Source: Alphaproteobacteria bacterium
GTDB lineage: Bacteria > Pseudomonadota > Alphaproteobacteria > UBA11222
Direction of reading: 5' to 3'
DNA length: 44,586 nt
Assembly: GCA_009693835.1 (NCBI GenBank)
Contig: SHWM01000013.1
Location: 1 to 44,586 of the forward strand
Shown here: one piece after another, positions 32,639-43,303 of the stretch
Layout: each line of letters begins with the position of its first letter
Position numbering within the stretch: position 1 is the stretch's first letter
Translations under genes and position numbers: made by a program
Notes under the pieces: generated by a model
What the model was told of the DNA's origin: nothing
Seen by the model: only the letters and a program-made list of their open reading frames with translations
The model's database searches: none

Positions 32639-33454
32639 TTATTCCGTACCGCGATCATTGGCCAGGTCCGGGCGCGGCATGCCAATGATATTATAACCCG
32701 CGTCCACATAATGAATTTCTCCCGTCGTGCCCGCCGAAAGATCGCTAAGCAGATAAAGCCCCGCCCCGCCAAGATGCTCCAGATCCACATTTATCCGCAA
32801 TGGGGCCTGCTCGCGCGAGGTGCGATACACATAGCGGGCCGAGCCAATGGCCGAACCCGCCAGCGTGCGCATCGGCCCAGCGGAAATCGCGTTCACCCGG
32901 ATGCCAAGCGGCCCCAGATCGGCGGCCAGATAGCGCACGCTCGCCTCCAGCGCCGCCTTGGCGACACCCATCACATTATAGTCGGGCATCACCTTCACCG
33001 ACCCCATGTAGGTGAGCGTTACAACCGCTCCGCCCCTGGTCATCAGCGGCGCGGCGCGGCGGACAATCTCGTTCAGGGAAAAACAGGAAACGTCCATGGT
33101 GTGCAGGAAATTCTGCCGCGTTGTGTCCAGAAAACGGCCCTTGAGTTCATCCTTGTCGGAATAGGCGATGGCATGCACGATGAAATCAATCCCGCCCCAA
33201 ACGGTTTTCAGCATGGCGAAAACATTGTCCATGCTTTGCTGGTCCGCCACATCGCATGGCACCATCAGGCTCGAGCCAACCGAATCGGCCAGCGGCTGCA
33301 GCCGTCTGCCAAACGCCTCATTCTGGTAGGTGAACGCCATTTCCGCACCATGCGCACCCAATGTCCGGGCAATGCCCCAGGCGATGGAATGATCATTTGC
33401 GATGCCCATCACCAGGCCCCGCTTTCCGGCCATCAGCTTTCCTGTACCGGTCAT
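32639..33454 (-). CDS. fabI: enoyl-ACP reductase (NADH)
   Basis: 271 residues; GGGGAG precedes ATG 33454. FabI motifs: GLVMGIANDHSIAWGIARTL (atypical Gly-rich loop of the family), VPCDVADQQSMDNVF, FIVHAIAYSDKDEL, and the catalytic Tyr-x6-Lys as PDYNVMGVAKAALE, then IRVNAISAGPMRTLAGSAIG. It performs the last reduction of each fatty-acid elongation cycle. Triclosan-type inhibitors act on this enzyme class. Third in fabA-fabB-fabI, 33 nt after fabB. Confidence 0.95.
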   Translation of the reverse strand: MTGTGKLMAGKRGLVMGIANDHSIAWGIARTLGAHGAEMAFTYQNEAFGRRLQPLADSVGSSLMVPCDVADQQSMDNVFAMLKTVWGGIDFIVHAIAYSDKDELKGRFLDTTRQNFLHTMDVSCFSLNEIVRRAAPLMTRGGAVVTLTYMGSVKVMPDYNVMGVAKAALEASVRYLAADLGPLGIRVNAISAGPMRTLAGSAIGSARYVYRTSREQAPLRINVDLEHLGGAGLYLLSDLSAGTTGEIHYVDAGYNIIGMPRPDLANDRGTE

Positions 33455-33487
33455 GGCCGCACACTCCCCATTTTGTTTTGCATGGGC

Positions 33488-34702
33488 TTACGCAAGCCGC
33501 GAAAAGGCGAGGCACGCATTGGTGCCGCCAAAACCAAAGCTGTTGGACAGCACCGTGTTCAGTTTTGCATTGTCAATCCGTTCCCGGACAATGGGCATGC
33601 CGGCCGCTTCCGGATCAAGGTTCTCTATATTGGCGGACACGCAGACAAACTGGTTATTCAGCATCAGCAGGGAATAGATCGCCTCATGCACGCCTGTCGC
33701 CCCCTGGCTGTGCCCGGTCAGGCTTTTGGTGGAATTGATCGCCGGAATTTTATCGCCGAATACGGTGCGGATGGCCTCCAGCTCCTTGGTGTCCCCGATC
33801 GGCGTCGACGTGCCATGGGCATTAATATAATCCACCGGCCCCGTCAGCCCCGCCATCGCCATGCGCATACACCGCACCGCGCCTTCGCCCGAGGGCTGCA
33901 CCATGTCCACACCATCCGAAGTGGCGCCATAACCCGTCAGTTCGCCATAAATCTTGGCGCCGCGCGCCCGCGCATGCTCCAGCTCCTCCAGCACCAGACA
34001 GCCGCCGCCGCCGGAAATCACAAATCCGTCGCGATTGGCGTCATAGGCGCGGGAGGCTTTGGCGGGCGTGTCATTATATTTGTTGGACAGCGCCCCCATG
34101 GCGTCAAACAGAACCGTTAAAGTCCAATCGAGTTCCTCGCCCCCGCCAGCAAACATCACGTCCTGTTTGCCATATTGAATCTGTTCCGCCGCCGCGCCGA
34201 TGCAATGCGCGCTGGTGGAGCAGGCAGACGAAATCGTATAGTTCAGCCCCATTATATGAAACGCCGTCGCCAGATTGGCCGAGGTGCTGCTGGACATGTT
34301 GCGCGGCACCATGAAGGGTCCCACTTTTTTAGGGCCCTTTTCACGCGCCGTATCGCAGGCGAGCAGAATATTATGCGTCGACGGGCCGCCGGAGCCGACA
34401 ATGATTCCCGTGCGTTCATGCGAAATTTCCTTTGGCGTCAGTCCCGCGTCGCGGATGGCCTGATCCATGGAAAGATAGGCATAGGCGGCCGCGTCGCCCA
34501 TAAAGCGTTTCAGTTTGCGGTCGACTGCATCTTCCAGATCAATTTTCAGGGTGCCTGCGACATGGCTGCGGAATCCCATGTCGCGGTAGGTGTCGACAAA
34601 CTCGACGCCGGAACGGCCATCGCGCAGGCTGGCCAGCACCTGCTGCGTGTTATTGCCAATACTGGATACAATGCCCATGCCGGTAACCACGACACGTCTC
34701 AT
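33488..34702 (-). CDS. fabB: beta-ketoacyl-ACP synthase I
   Basis: 404 residues, usual for FabB. Catalytic Cys161 in [14 protein letters not shown], His in [11 protein letters not shown], and His in [14 protein letters not shown]-terminal [14 protein letters not shown]. With FabA it makes and elongates the cis-unsaturated intermediate, so this organism makes unsaturated fatty acids by the FabA/FabB anaerobic route. Lies 17 nt after fabA on the minus strand. Confidence 0.95.
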   Translation of the reverse strand: MRRVVVTGMGIVSSIGNNTQQVLASLRDGRSGVEFVDTYRDMGFRSHVAGTLKIDLEDAVDRKLKRFMGDAAAYAYLSMDQAIRDAGLTPKEISHERTGIIVGSGGPSTHNILLACDTAREKGPKKVGPFMVPRNMSSSTSANLATAFHIMGLNYTISSACSTSAHCIGAAAEQIQYGKQDVMFAGGGEELDWTLTVLFDAMGALSNKYNDTPAKASRAYDANRDGFVISGGGGCLVLEELEHARARGAKIYGELTGYGATSDGVDMVQPSGEGAVRCMRMAMAGLTGPVDYINAHGTSTPIGDTKELEAIRTVFGDKIPAINSTKSLTGHSQGATGVHEAIYSLLMLNNQFVCVSANIENLDPEAAGMPIVRERIDNAKLNTVLSNSFGFGGTNACLAFSRLA

Positions 34703-34719
34703 GACGCTCTCTCCTTCCG

Positions 34720-35241
34720 CTATTGCGGCGTTTCGCCTGCCTTGAACAGACCCACTTTCAAGTCCTGGGCGTGAAATATTTCATCCCCGTCGACACTGAC
34801 GGTGCCATCGGCCACGCCCATAACCAGCCTGCGGTTGATCACCCGCTTGAGATCCAGCCGGTAGGTCACCAATTTATGCCGGGGTTCGACCATGCCCGTA
34901 AATTTCACCTCGCCCACGCCAATGGCGCGGCCACGGCCCTTGGCCCCGAGCCAGCCCAGAAAAAACCCGGCCAACTGCCACAGTGCGTCCAACCCAAGGC
35001 AGCCCGGCATGACGGGATCGCCTTCGAAATGGCAGGCAAAGAACCACAAATCCGGACGGATATCCAGTTCCGCCACAATTTCTCCCTTGCCATGCGCGCC
35101 GCCCGTGTCCGCGATCCGGGCGATCCGGTCGAACATCAGCATCGGCGGCAGCGGTAATTGCGCATTGCCCGGGCCGAACATCTGGCCATGGCCGCAACGC
35201 AGCAAATCTTCGTAATCCAGTTTCGCCGGTTTATTCGGCAT
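34720..35241 (-). CDS. fabA: 3-hydroxydecanoyl-ACP dehydratase/isomerase
   Basis: 173 residues from ATG 35241, the normal FabA start; the frame is open further upstream but that sequence is unrelated to the family. Catalytic His71 in [14 protein letters not shown] and Asp85 in [17 protein letters not shown], then [13 protein letters not shown]. It dehydrates and isomerises the C10 intermediate, the branch point to unsaturated fatty acids. First gene of fabA-fabB-fabI, 73 nt downstream of the SulP gene on the same strand; irr lies on the far side of the SulP gene. In rhizobia irr is commonly next to this trio, so the SulP gene appears inserted between them here. Confidence 0.95.
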   Translation of the reverse strand: MPNKPAKLDYEDLLRCGHGQMFGPGNAQLPLPPMLMFDRIARIADTGGAHGKGEIVAELDIRPDLWFFACHFEGDPVMPGCLGLDALWQLAGFFLGWLGAKGRGRAIGVGEVKFTGMVEPRHKLVTYRLDLKRVINRRLVMGVADGTVSVDGDEIFHAQDLKVGLFKAGETPQ

Positions 35242-35314
35242 GCGCGATACCCTGAGTGCAGATTCCCATTTTCGTGATCTGGCGTAACATATCGTAACAA
35301 TCCACGAAAGCGGT

Positions 35315-37039
35315 TTACGAACTGTTGCCGCCCCTCGCCAGGGCCAGCGCCGACGGAAAATCGCCGGTAAACTGCAATTTTGCAGTATTCTGGCCAATAT
35401 TCATCTGGTTCATCACTATCTGTGGTTGTGTCTGCAGGCCACAGATGATGATTTCCGCCCCATGCGCCCGGCAACGCCGGATAAATTCCCCGACTGCGCC
35501 AGCCCCTGTCGCATCCAGTATTGGCACCTCGTTCATGACCAGAATGAACTTTGCCGGCCACGGGCCGATAAGGGCGTCCAGTATATCCGCCAGACGCCCG
35601 GCATTGCCAAAGAACAGCGGGCCGCGGAGACGAAATACCTCAACCCCAGCCGGCAGCGCGTCCCGTTGGTTGTAACCGCCATTGGGCGCGCGGGTAAAAT
35701 CATCCTCATCATGCTGCCACATCGGATAGCCCGCTTCCGTCGATTGGGTCTGGGACATGCGATGCATGAACAGGATGTCCGCCACGACCACCCCCGCCTC
35801 GATGGCGGTCGTGAGATCCACCATGACGGTCAGACCGAAGGTCAGCAGCAACACCATCTGCTCGCCGCGCGGGGCCCGCATCAAGGTACGGAATTTTTCA
35901 ATCTCGGCCATATTCCAGGCCACCACGACCAGTATGGCCGCCAGCGACGCCATAGGAATGAAAGACGCCAAAGGCGCGAGGAACAGAATAAACATCAGGA
36001 CAAAGACTGCATGCAGCATGCCGGCCACAGGCGAACGCGCGCCCGAACGGATATTGGTGGCGGTCCGCGCAATCGCGCCGGTGGCTGGCATGCCGCCAAA
36101 CAGCGCGGAGGCGATATTGGCGGCGCCCTGCGCCACCAGTTCGCAGTTCGAGCGATGCCGCCGGCCCGTCATGCCATCGGCGACTATCGCCGACAACAGG
36201 CTTTCAACGCCTGCCAAAAACGCGATGGTGACGGCGCTCGGCAATAGCTCCCGCAGATGCCCAAAGGTGATTTCCGGCCAGTGCGGAGCTGGCAGATGGT
36301 TGGGAATTCCGCCGAACCGCGAACCTATTGTGTCCACCGGGATATGCAGCAGATAGACCAGCAGGGAGGCCCCGGCCACCACAATCAGAAAACCTGGTTG
36401 TTTGGGCGCCATCCGCCGCAGCCCGATGATCACGCCAAGCGCCCCGAAGGCCACAGCAGCGGCCGAGGGATTCATGCTGCTGCGTGCATCCCAGAACGCC
36501 GCCCATTTGGCGATAAAATCCGCCGGTACATGCGACAGGGAAAGTCCAAAAATATCACCGACCTGGCTGGAAAAGATGATCACTGCGATGCCGGACGTAA
36601 ATCCGGTCACGACTGGATCGGGTATGTATTTTATCCAGTAGCCAAAGCGCGCCACGCCAGCAATAAGAAGCATCACGCCCGCCATCAGCGTGGCCAGCAC
36701 AAGCCCGTCATAACCATGGTGGTGAATGACATTGAACACCACCACGACAAATGCGCCCGTGGGCCCGCCGATCTGAAAGCGGCTGCCGCCCAGCGCAGAA
36801 ATCAGAAAACCGGCGATGACGGTGGTCAGCAGGCCCTTGTCGGGTGTAGTGCCGGAAGCGATCGCCAGCGCCATGGCCAACGGCAGCGCCACAATCGCAA
36901 CGGTCAGCCCCGCAATGAGGTCAGACCGGAACGGGCGCAGCCCATACCCTTCACGCAATACCGTGATCAGTTTGGGCACGAACAGATGCCATGCAGGACT
37001 TTGCGGCAGGGGTACGGGCGAGGTATCGAGCATTTTCAC
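35315..37039 (-). CDS. SulP-family anion transporter with STAS domain
   Basis: 574 residues. The N-terminal part holds the SulP signature ([20 protein letters not shown]) and ten or more membrane segments with [13 protein letters not shown] and [17 protein letters not shown]. The C-terminal STAS domain (about 455-570) shows [38 protein letters not shown] and [14 protein letters not shown]. The family carries sulfate, bicarbonate or organic acids across the inner membrane; the ion cannot be told from sequence. Divergent from irr with an 89-nt gap. Confidence 0.9.
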   Translation of the reverse strand: MKMLDTSPVPLPQSPAWHLFVPKLITVLREGYGLRPFRSDLIAGLTVAIVALPLAMALAIASGTTPDKGLLTTVIAGFLISALGGSRFQIGGPTGAFVVVVFNVIHHHGYDGLVLATLMAGVMLLIAGVARFGYWIKYIPDPVVTGFTSGIAVIIFSSQVGDIFGLSLSHVPADFIAKWAAFWDARSSMNPSAAAVAFGALGVIIGLRRMAPKQPGFLIVVAGASLLVYLLHIPVDTIGSRFGGIPNHLPAPHWPEITFGHLRELLPSAVTIAFLAGVESLLSAIVADGMTGRRHRSNCELVAQGAANIASALFGGMPATGAIARTATNIRSGARSPVAGMLHAVFVLMFILFLAPLASFIPMASLAAILVVVAWNMAEIEKFRTLMRAPRGEQMVLLLTFGLTVMVDLTTAIEAGVVVADILFMHRMSQTQSTEAGYPMWQHDEDDFTRAPNGGYNQRDALPAGVEVFRLRGPLFFGNAGRLADILDALIGPWPAKFILVMNEVPILDATGAGAVGEFIRRCRAHGAEIIICGLQTQPQIVMNQMNIGQNTAKLQFTGDFPSALALARGGNSS

Positions 37040-37128
37040 ATGACCAGTCTTGCAATTCCATCAAATTATCAACCATCCGTCACCAGTAGGGGTAGACAAA
37101 TAAGGTCCTACAGACGATATTCCTGTTA

Positions 37129-37557
37129 ATGGAAGCAAGAACCTATTCCCCTTCCGCCATTGATGTTCTGGCCCGGATACGCGCCGTTAAACTGCGCCCT
37201 ACCCGGCAACGTATCGCCTTGGCGCAATTGCTGTTCGAACCGGGCGATCACCATGTCACGGCTGAATCCCTGTTCGACCAGGCGCAGAGCGCTGGCGTGA
37301 AGGTGTCGCTGGCGACTGTTTATAATACGCTGCACCAGTTTACCGCGGCTGGGCTGCTGCGCGAGGTGGTGGTCAACTCCGCCTGCACCTATTTCGATAC
37401 TAACATATCGGACCATCATCACTTCTTCTATGAAAGCCGTAATGCGCTGATCGATATTGATGGTGCAAAAATTGATATTCGCGGCGTGCCGGCAATCCCG
37501 GAAGGGGCCAGGATTTCCCGAGTCGATGTCATCATCCGGCTGTCCCGGCAAGGCTGA
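37129..37557 (+). CDS. irr: iron response regulator, Irr-type Fur protein
   Basis: 142 residues. Winged-helix half LRPTRQRIALAQLLFEPGDH, HVTAESLFDQAQ and VSLATVYNTLHQFTAAGLL, followed by the dimer half with SDHHHFFYESRNALIDID, whose HHH is the hallmark of Irr and the place where haem is bound in rhizobial Irr. It lacks the N-terminal GCPW haem motif of the Bradyrhizobium protein, as most Irr proteins do. It senses iron through haem status and binds ICE boxes. A strong ICE-like site lies just downstream at 37593-37609. Confidence 0.88.
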   Translation: MEARTYSPSAIDVLARIRAVKLRPTRQRIALAQLLFEPGDHHVTAESLFDQAQSAGVKVSLATVYNTLHQFTAAGLLREVVVNSACTYFDTNISDHHHFFYESRNALIDIDGAKIDIRGVPAIPEGARISRVDVIIRLSRQG

Positions 37558-37592
37558 GCCTGCCTGGGATAGGGAATGGCTGCATGCTTCAA

Positions 37593-37609
37593 TTTAAAAT
37601 GATTCTAAA
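37593..37609 (+). promoter_or_regulatory. ICE-type Irr binding box
   Basis: TTTAAAATGATTCTAAA: 7-3-7 arrangement matching the iron-control-element pattern TTTAGAA-n3-TTCTAAA with one mismatch (A for G in the left arm). It begins 36 nt after the irr stop and ends 3 nt before the -35 hexamer of the promoter below, the position at which Irr can either block or assist RNA polymerase. Other 7-3-7 matches were not found; a right half-site TTCTAAA occurs at 43444-43450. Confidence 0.65.
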
Positions 37610-37612
37610 GTG

Positions 37613-37641
37613 TTGACGTTGCCGCTCCAGCCCGCTAAATT
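37613..37641 (+). promoter_or_regulatory. sigma-70-type promoter next to the Irr box
   Basis: TTGACG (37613-37618) and TAAATT (37636-37641) with exactly 17 nt between, the best promoter-like pair I saw in the window. It would drive the rubrerythrin/transposase chimera beginning at 37698 and could read on into katG at 38045, as no obvious terminator lies between. Confidence 0.6.
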
Positions 37642-37697
37642 CACTATGGTAAATGGGCGCCGTTCCACCAAGCATCGTCCAGCAAGGAGCAAGACCA

Positions 37698-37979
37698 TTG
37701 GCAGCTCTGGGAACAAGCAAAACTCTGGACAATCTGGAAGCCGCTTTTGCCGGCGAAGGCCAGGCCAAGTCCGGGGCGCAGCGCCTGACGGCGGAATGGC
37801 TCCATGATTACAGCCACGTGCGCCCGCACAGCAGCCTGAATTATCTGACCCCGATGCAGTTCGCACGGCGGCAAGAGGCTGGCGGCGCCAGACTCGTGAC
37901 TGAGACGCCACCAGCCTCTTGCCGCACCCAGACAAAGGCCCTAACCTGCCAAAAGGCTCAACTTCCCCGTGGTGCATAA
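37698..37979 (+). pseudogene. 5' end of a rubrerythrin gene fused to a transposase C-terminus
   Basis: 93 codons from TTG 37698 (AAGGAG 8 nt upstream). The first 22 codons, MAALGTSKTLDNLEAAFAGE then GQAKS, match the start of rubrerythrins such as the intact gene at 40391 ([17 protein letters not shown]). From about codon 23 the sequence is the end of an IS3-family transposase (WLHDYSHVRPHSSLNYLTP, then MQFARRQEAGG). So an element inserted into the gene and most of both were later lost, leaving a chimeric frame with a good ribosome site, Irr box and promoter. Any product should lack both activities. Confidence 0.78.
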
Positions 37980-38010
37980 ACGAGAACCAGGTCAGGGGAC
38001 ATGTCCCGCT
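37764..38010 (+). mobile_element. right-end remnant of an IS3-family insertion sequence
   Basis: The transposase OrfB C-terminal motif RPHSSLxYLTPxxFA is followed by the stop at 37979 and by non-coding sequence (CGAGAACCAGGTCAGGGGAC, 37980-37999) that may hold the terminal repeat. The left end, orfA and the catalytic DDE region are missing, so the element is dead. Exact boundaries are estimates. Confidence 0.6.
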
Positions 38011-38032
38011 TGTCAAAAAACCACAAACATAA

Positions 38033-40195
<2,163 letters not shown>

Positions 40196-40235
40196 TATCA
40201 AATGATTCAAATTTTTCCGAACAGCAAATTTTTTG

Positions 40236-40270
40236 GCATGCGGCGAATAGCGCCGCTATTCACCGCATGC
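40236..40270 (+). terminator. strong hairpin after katG
   Basis: Arms GCATGCGG-c-GAATAGCG (40236-40252) and CGCTATTC-a-CCGCATGC (40254-40270) pair over 17 positions with a single mismatch and almost no loop, 41 nt after the katG stop, followed by TGGCTTTTC and preceded by ATTTTTT. It is likely a transcription terminator, possibly bidirectional, although the downstream T-run is short. Confidence 0.6.
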
Positions 40271-40390
40271 TGGCTTTTCGGCATATCCAACACCGTCTAA
40301 CGCGACATGGGGAGAGATCGCCTTCATTCTCGCTCCTGCGGGAAGCCGGCGGAGACGGCGCGTCGCGCGGAAACGGCTAAGAGGACACTG

Positions 40391-40810
40391 ATGAATCTCA
40401 AAGGCGCCCAAACCCTAGACAACCTCAAAGCCGCCTTTGCCGTCGAAAGCCAGGCCAACCGCCGCTATCTGTATTTCCCGCAAAAGGCCGGCGTGGAAGG
40501 CTATAATGACGTGGCGGCGGTGTTCCGCTCCACTGCGGAAGGCGAAACCGGCCATGCGCATGGCCATCTGGAATTCATGGAAATGGTCGGCGACCCGGCC
40601 ACCGGGCTGCCCATCGGCTCCACCAGCAATAATCTGAAGGCGTCGGTGGCGGGCGAAACCCATGAATATACAGATATGTATCCGGGGATGGCGCGCGCCG
40701 CCCGCGAGGAAGGCTTTGCTGAAATCGCCGACTGGTTTGAAACCCTCGCCAAGGCTGAAAAGTCCCATGCAGGACGCTTCACCAAGGCGCTGACCACGCT
40801 TGATAGCTAA
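40391..40810 (+). CDS. rubrerythrin-family di-iron protein
   Basis: 139 residues from ATG 40391, with AAGAGG upstream. Four-helix ferritin-like bundle: [20 protein letters not shown] (Glu19), [17 protein letters not shown] (Glu52-x2-His55), [20 protein letters not shown] and [12 protein letters not shown] (Glu-x2-His). The C-terminal rubredoxin domain of classical rubrerythrin is missing, as in the alphaproteobacterial group that sits beside HdrD-like and DUF3501 genes. It probably reduces peroxide with a partner Fe-S protein, plausibly encoded by the next gene. A partly erased copy of the same family is at 37698. Confidence 0.88.
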   Translation: MNLKGAQTLDNLKAAFAVESQANRRYLYFPQKAGVEGYNDVAAVFRSTAEGETGHAHGHLEFMEMVGDPATGLPIGSTSNNLKASVAGETHEYTDMYPGMARAAREEGFAEIADWFETLAKAEKSHAGRFTKALTTLDS

Positions 40811-40870
40811 GATTTCACAGGTAGCCGCCCGCTATCCCTCCTCGTGACAAATGGGCAAAAAATATGGCGG

Positions 40871-40984
40871 GGTTCCCTCCCCTTGAAAAGGGGAGGGACA
40901 GGGAGAGGATCGGCTTCGGATTCGATCAGACCGGCCCCGTTAGACTCCCACCCCACCCCTCCCCCTTCCAGGGGGAAGGGGTTC
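40871..40984. repeat. interspersed palindromic element, copy 2
   Basis: Two G/C-rich hairpins facing each other: CCCTCCCCTTGAAAAGGGGA with GGGACAGGGAGAGG (from 40875) and CCCACCCCACCCCTCCCCCT with TCCAGGGGGAAGGGG (ending 40982), separated by about 40 nt. Same core as the copies at 31076-31222 and 44278-44405. It fills the gap between rubrerythrin and the HdrD-DUF3501 gene and adds an artificial 48-codon extension (with PPHPSPFQGEG) to that frame. Confidence 0.7.
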
Positions 40985-41007
40985 TACGGCAAATACGGAA
41001 TATCTCT

Positions 41008-42483
41008 ATGAAAGAAGGCAGCACAGAGGCCCCGGTTCGCCACCCGCTGGACTGGAACAATCCGGACTTCTACGACATGGAGAAGCTCGACGCCGAACTG
41101 CACCGGGTGTTTGACATCTGTCATGGCTGCCGCCGCTGCTTCAATCTTTGCGATTCGTTCCCGCGCCTGTTTGATCTTGTGGACGCAAGCCCAACAGGCG
41201 AACTGGACAATGTCGACAGCAAGCAATTTGCCCCTGTCGTTGAGGCCTGCACGCTGTGCGACATGTGCTTCATGACGAAATGCCCCTATGTCCCGCCGCA
41301 TGAATTCAATCTGGATTTCCCGCATCTGATGCTGCGTTACCGTGCCGCTGAATACAAAAAAGGCAATGCGGATTTTGTACCCGGACAACTGGCCGAGATG
41401 GACCGCAATGGAACGCTGGCCCGGCCCCTGGCCCCGCTGGTGAACTGGGGATCCTCCGCCACCAATAAACTGACCCGGCCCATCGTTGAAAAGATCGCCG
41501 GTATTGACGCAAAGGCGGAGCTGCCCAAATTCAATTCCAGCACTTTTGTGATGTCCGCCAAATCCGCGCCGCCCGAAGTCAATAAAGACGCCCCAGCCTA
41601 TGGCCGCAAGGCGGTTCTCTATGCGACATGCTTTGTAAATTATAATAATCCCGGCATCGGCATGACGGCGCGCGCCATGCTGGCCAGGAACGGTGTCGAA
41701 ATCGAAGTGGTCTATCCCGCCTGTTGTGGCATGCCGTTTCTTGAACAGGGCAATCTGCCGCGCGTCGCCAAGCAGGCGGACAAAGTATCGCGTGAGCTGA
41801 TCAAATGGATCGGCAAGGGCTATGACATCATCACACTGACCGCGAGTTGCGGGCTGATGCTGAAATTTGAATGGCCGCTGCTGCTGCCGGACGACGCGTT
41901 AATCGCCCGGCTGGCGAAGGCAACTTTTGATATTGACGAATATGCGGCCGCGCGCAAGCAGCGGCGGGCAGAGATGGTCGCATTGAAACAGCATCGCCGG
42001 AGCGAGGTGGGCCCGGTGGCGACGTTTTATTTTGAAAATTATGACACCATGCTGCAGCAGATTCAGGAAATGCTGTACATCGAGAAAGGCGGCGAGGAGC
42101 AGATCGAGGATGAACTGGCCGCCTATAATCCGCTGGTGCCGCAGGGGGCCGAACTTGTCTGTACCCTGATGTTTGAAATTGAAGACCCGGTGCGGCGCGA
42201 GCGGATATTGCGCACGCTGTCCTATATTGAACGCGATATTTTCATGCAGGCAGGCGGCGCTCGCATTATGGCGGTGCCCGAGCCGGGCGAGGACCGTACG
42301 CGAGAAGATGGCAAGACCTCCTCGGTGCATTTTCTGCATTTCCCCTTTACGCCCTCCGCGATTGCCGCCTTCCGTGACCCGGCCCAGAAATTACTGGTCG
42401 GCTTCGAGCATGAAAATTATGCGCATATGGCGCAGCTTACGCCCCAGATGCGGGCGGCGCTGTCCGGCAACTTTGATGCGTAG
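41008..42483 (+). CDS. fusion of HdrD/GlpC-like Fe-S protein and DUF3501
   Basis: 491 residues from ATG 41008; the frame is open further upstream only through the repeat element. Residues 38-48 (CHGCRRCFNLC) and 81-92 (CTLCDMCFMTKC) bind two 4Fe-4S clusters. A CCG-type domain has ACCGMP at 238-243 and Cys281. At about residue 310 (TFDIDEYAAARKQRRAEMVA) the sequence passes into DUF3501: RSEVGPVATFYFENYDTMLQ, QIQEMLYIEKGG, LVPQGAELVCTLMFEIEDPV and VHFLHFPFTPSAI. Normally these are separate genes, HdrD-like of roughly 440 residues with two CCG domains and DUF3501 of about 195. Here the second CCG domain and some 12-14 residues of DUF3501 are missing. The fusion is in frame, so the product may fold, but electron transfer by the Fe-S half could be altered. 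Confidence 0.82.
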   Translation: MKEGSTEAPVRHPLDWNNPDFYDMEKLDAELHRVFDICHGCRRCFNLCDSFPRLFDLVDASPTGELDNVDSKQFAPVVEACTLCDMCFMTKCPYVPPHEFNLDFPHLMLRYRAAEYKKGNADFVPGQLAEMDRNGTLARPLAPLVNWGSSATNKLTRPIVEKIAGIDAKAELPKFNSSTFVMSAKSAPPEVNKDAPAYGRKAVLYATCFVNYNNPGIGMTARAMLARNGVEIEVVYPACCGMPFLEQGNLPRVAKQADKVSRELIKWIGKGYDIITLTASCGLMLKFEWPLLLPDDALIARLAKATFDIDEYAAARKQRRAEMVALKQHRRSEVGPVATFYFENYDTMLQQIQEMLYIEKGGEEQIEDELAAYNPLVPQGAELVCTLMFEIEDPVRRERILRTLSYIERDIFMQAGGARIMAVPEPGEDRTREDGKTSSVHFLHFPFTPSAIAAFRDPAQKLLVGFEHENYAHMAQLTPQMRAALSGNFDA

Positions 42484-42489
42484 GCGGGT

Positions 42490-42999
42490 TTGAAACTCCG
42501 CCTCATCCCGCATATCCGGCCTACACGTGGCCTGTTACAGGCGGGTGGCCGCAGCTTTCCCTGCGCCATTGGACGGAGCGGCCTGCGCCGGCAAAAACGC
42601 GAAGGCGACGGCGCGACGCCACAGGGCGTATTTGAATTGCGCCGGGTTTTATACCGCGCTGATCGCCTGCCCCCGCCCCGTACGGGATTAAAGATCAGGC
42701 CCATTGGCCCCTGCGATGGCTGGTGCGACGCGCCGGGCCATGCCTTCTACAACCAGCAGGTCCAATTACCCATCAGCGCCAGCGCTGAACGCCTCGCCCG
42801 CGCTGACCCGCTCTATGACCTTGTCGTCGTGCTGGGATATAATGATGCGCCGGTCGTGGATGGCCTGGGCAGCGCCATTTTCCTGCATGTCGTCAAAGCC
42901 AATTTCGCGCCTACAGCAGGCTGTGTGGCGCTGCGCCGGAAGGACCTGCTGTGGGTCTTGAGCATGTGTGGACCTGGCAGCCATTTACGTATCGGATGA
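42490..42999 (+). CDS. L,D-transpeptidase (YkuD fold)
   Basis: 169 residues from TTG 42490, 6 nt after the previous stop. The YkuD catalytic motif is visible as IFLHVVKANFAPTAGCVAL, with His and the nucleophilic Cys in TAGCVAL; GDGATPQGVFELRRVLYRAD (product-like GxTPxG) is another family block. L,D-transpeptidases cross-link peptidoglycan or attach lipoproteins in the periplasm. No signal peptide is apparent, so this belongs to the short YkuD group whose location and role are unclear; an unrecognised upstream start is not evident. Confidence 0.82.
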   Translation: MKLRLIPHIRPTRGLLQAGGRSFPCAIGRSGLRRQKREGDGATPQGVFELRRVLYRADRLPPPRTGLKIRPIGPCDGWCDAPGHAFYNQQVQLPISASAERLARADPLYDLVVVLGYNDAPVVDGLGSAIFLHVVKANFAPTAGCVALRRKDLLWVLSMCGPGSHLRIG

Positions 43000-43006
43000 G
43001 GCCCGG

Positions 43007-43303
43007 TTACTCCGCGGGAGTATATTCCCGGCAGGGGAGATGGGTGGCGAGCATCTTGCGAAAACCCCGATCCTTTTTCAGGACATATTCCCTGGCCTGA
43101 GCCGCACTGCGATTCTGGGCGGATTCGGTATAGAGGACCCGCCATTCCCGTCCACGGGTTGAACGTGCCCCCGTGCCGGAATTATGTTCGGCCAGCCGCC
43201 GATCCATATCGGTCGTGCATCCCACATAAGTGCGCCTGCCGCAGGCATCATAACTGCCCAGCACATAAACGACATAGGTCTGGACCGGCGTGGGTATTTT
43301 CAG
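43007..43303 (-). CDS. GIY-YIG nuclease domain protein
   Basis: Small single-domain protein. The motif reads TYVVYVLGSYDACG (GIY part) then RTYVGCTTDMDRRLAEHNSG (YIG part), with RGREWRVLYTE and AQAREYVLKKDRGF following, as in the UvrC-N/YhbQ-like group of structure-selective nucleases. A GTG at 43264 gives 85 residues but would cut off the GIY strand; the conserved reading extends upstream to at least the CTG at 43303-43301, which has GGAGG very close. The exact start is therefore uncertain, and a non-AUG start or an N-terminal decay are both possible. Converges with the L,D-transpeptidase gene. Confidence 0.7.
   Translation of the reverse strand: MKIPTPVQTYVVYVLGSYDACGRRTYVGCTTDMDRRLAEHNSGTGARSTRGREWRVLYTESAQNRSAAQAREYVLKKDRGFRKMLATHLPCREYTPAE

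Noticed and set aside
32711..34120. Long open frame (about 470 codons) on the plus strand
   Set aside because: It runs antisense to fabI and fabB, which have complete active sites; His/Arg/Gln-rich composition marks it as a shadow frame.
40864..41007. 48-codon N-terminal extension of the HdrD-DUF3501 protein
   Set aside because: It is translated repeat element, contains no family sequence and has no ribosome site better than the one context at 41008.
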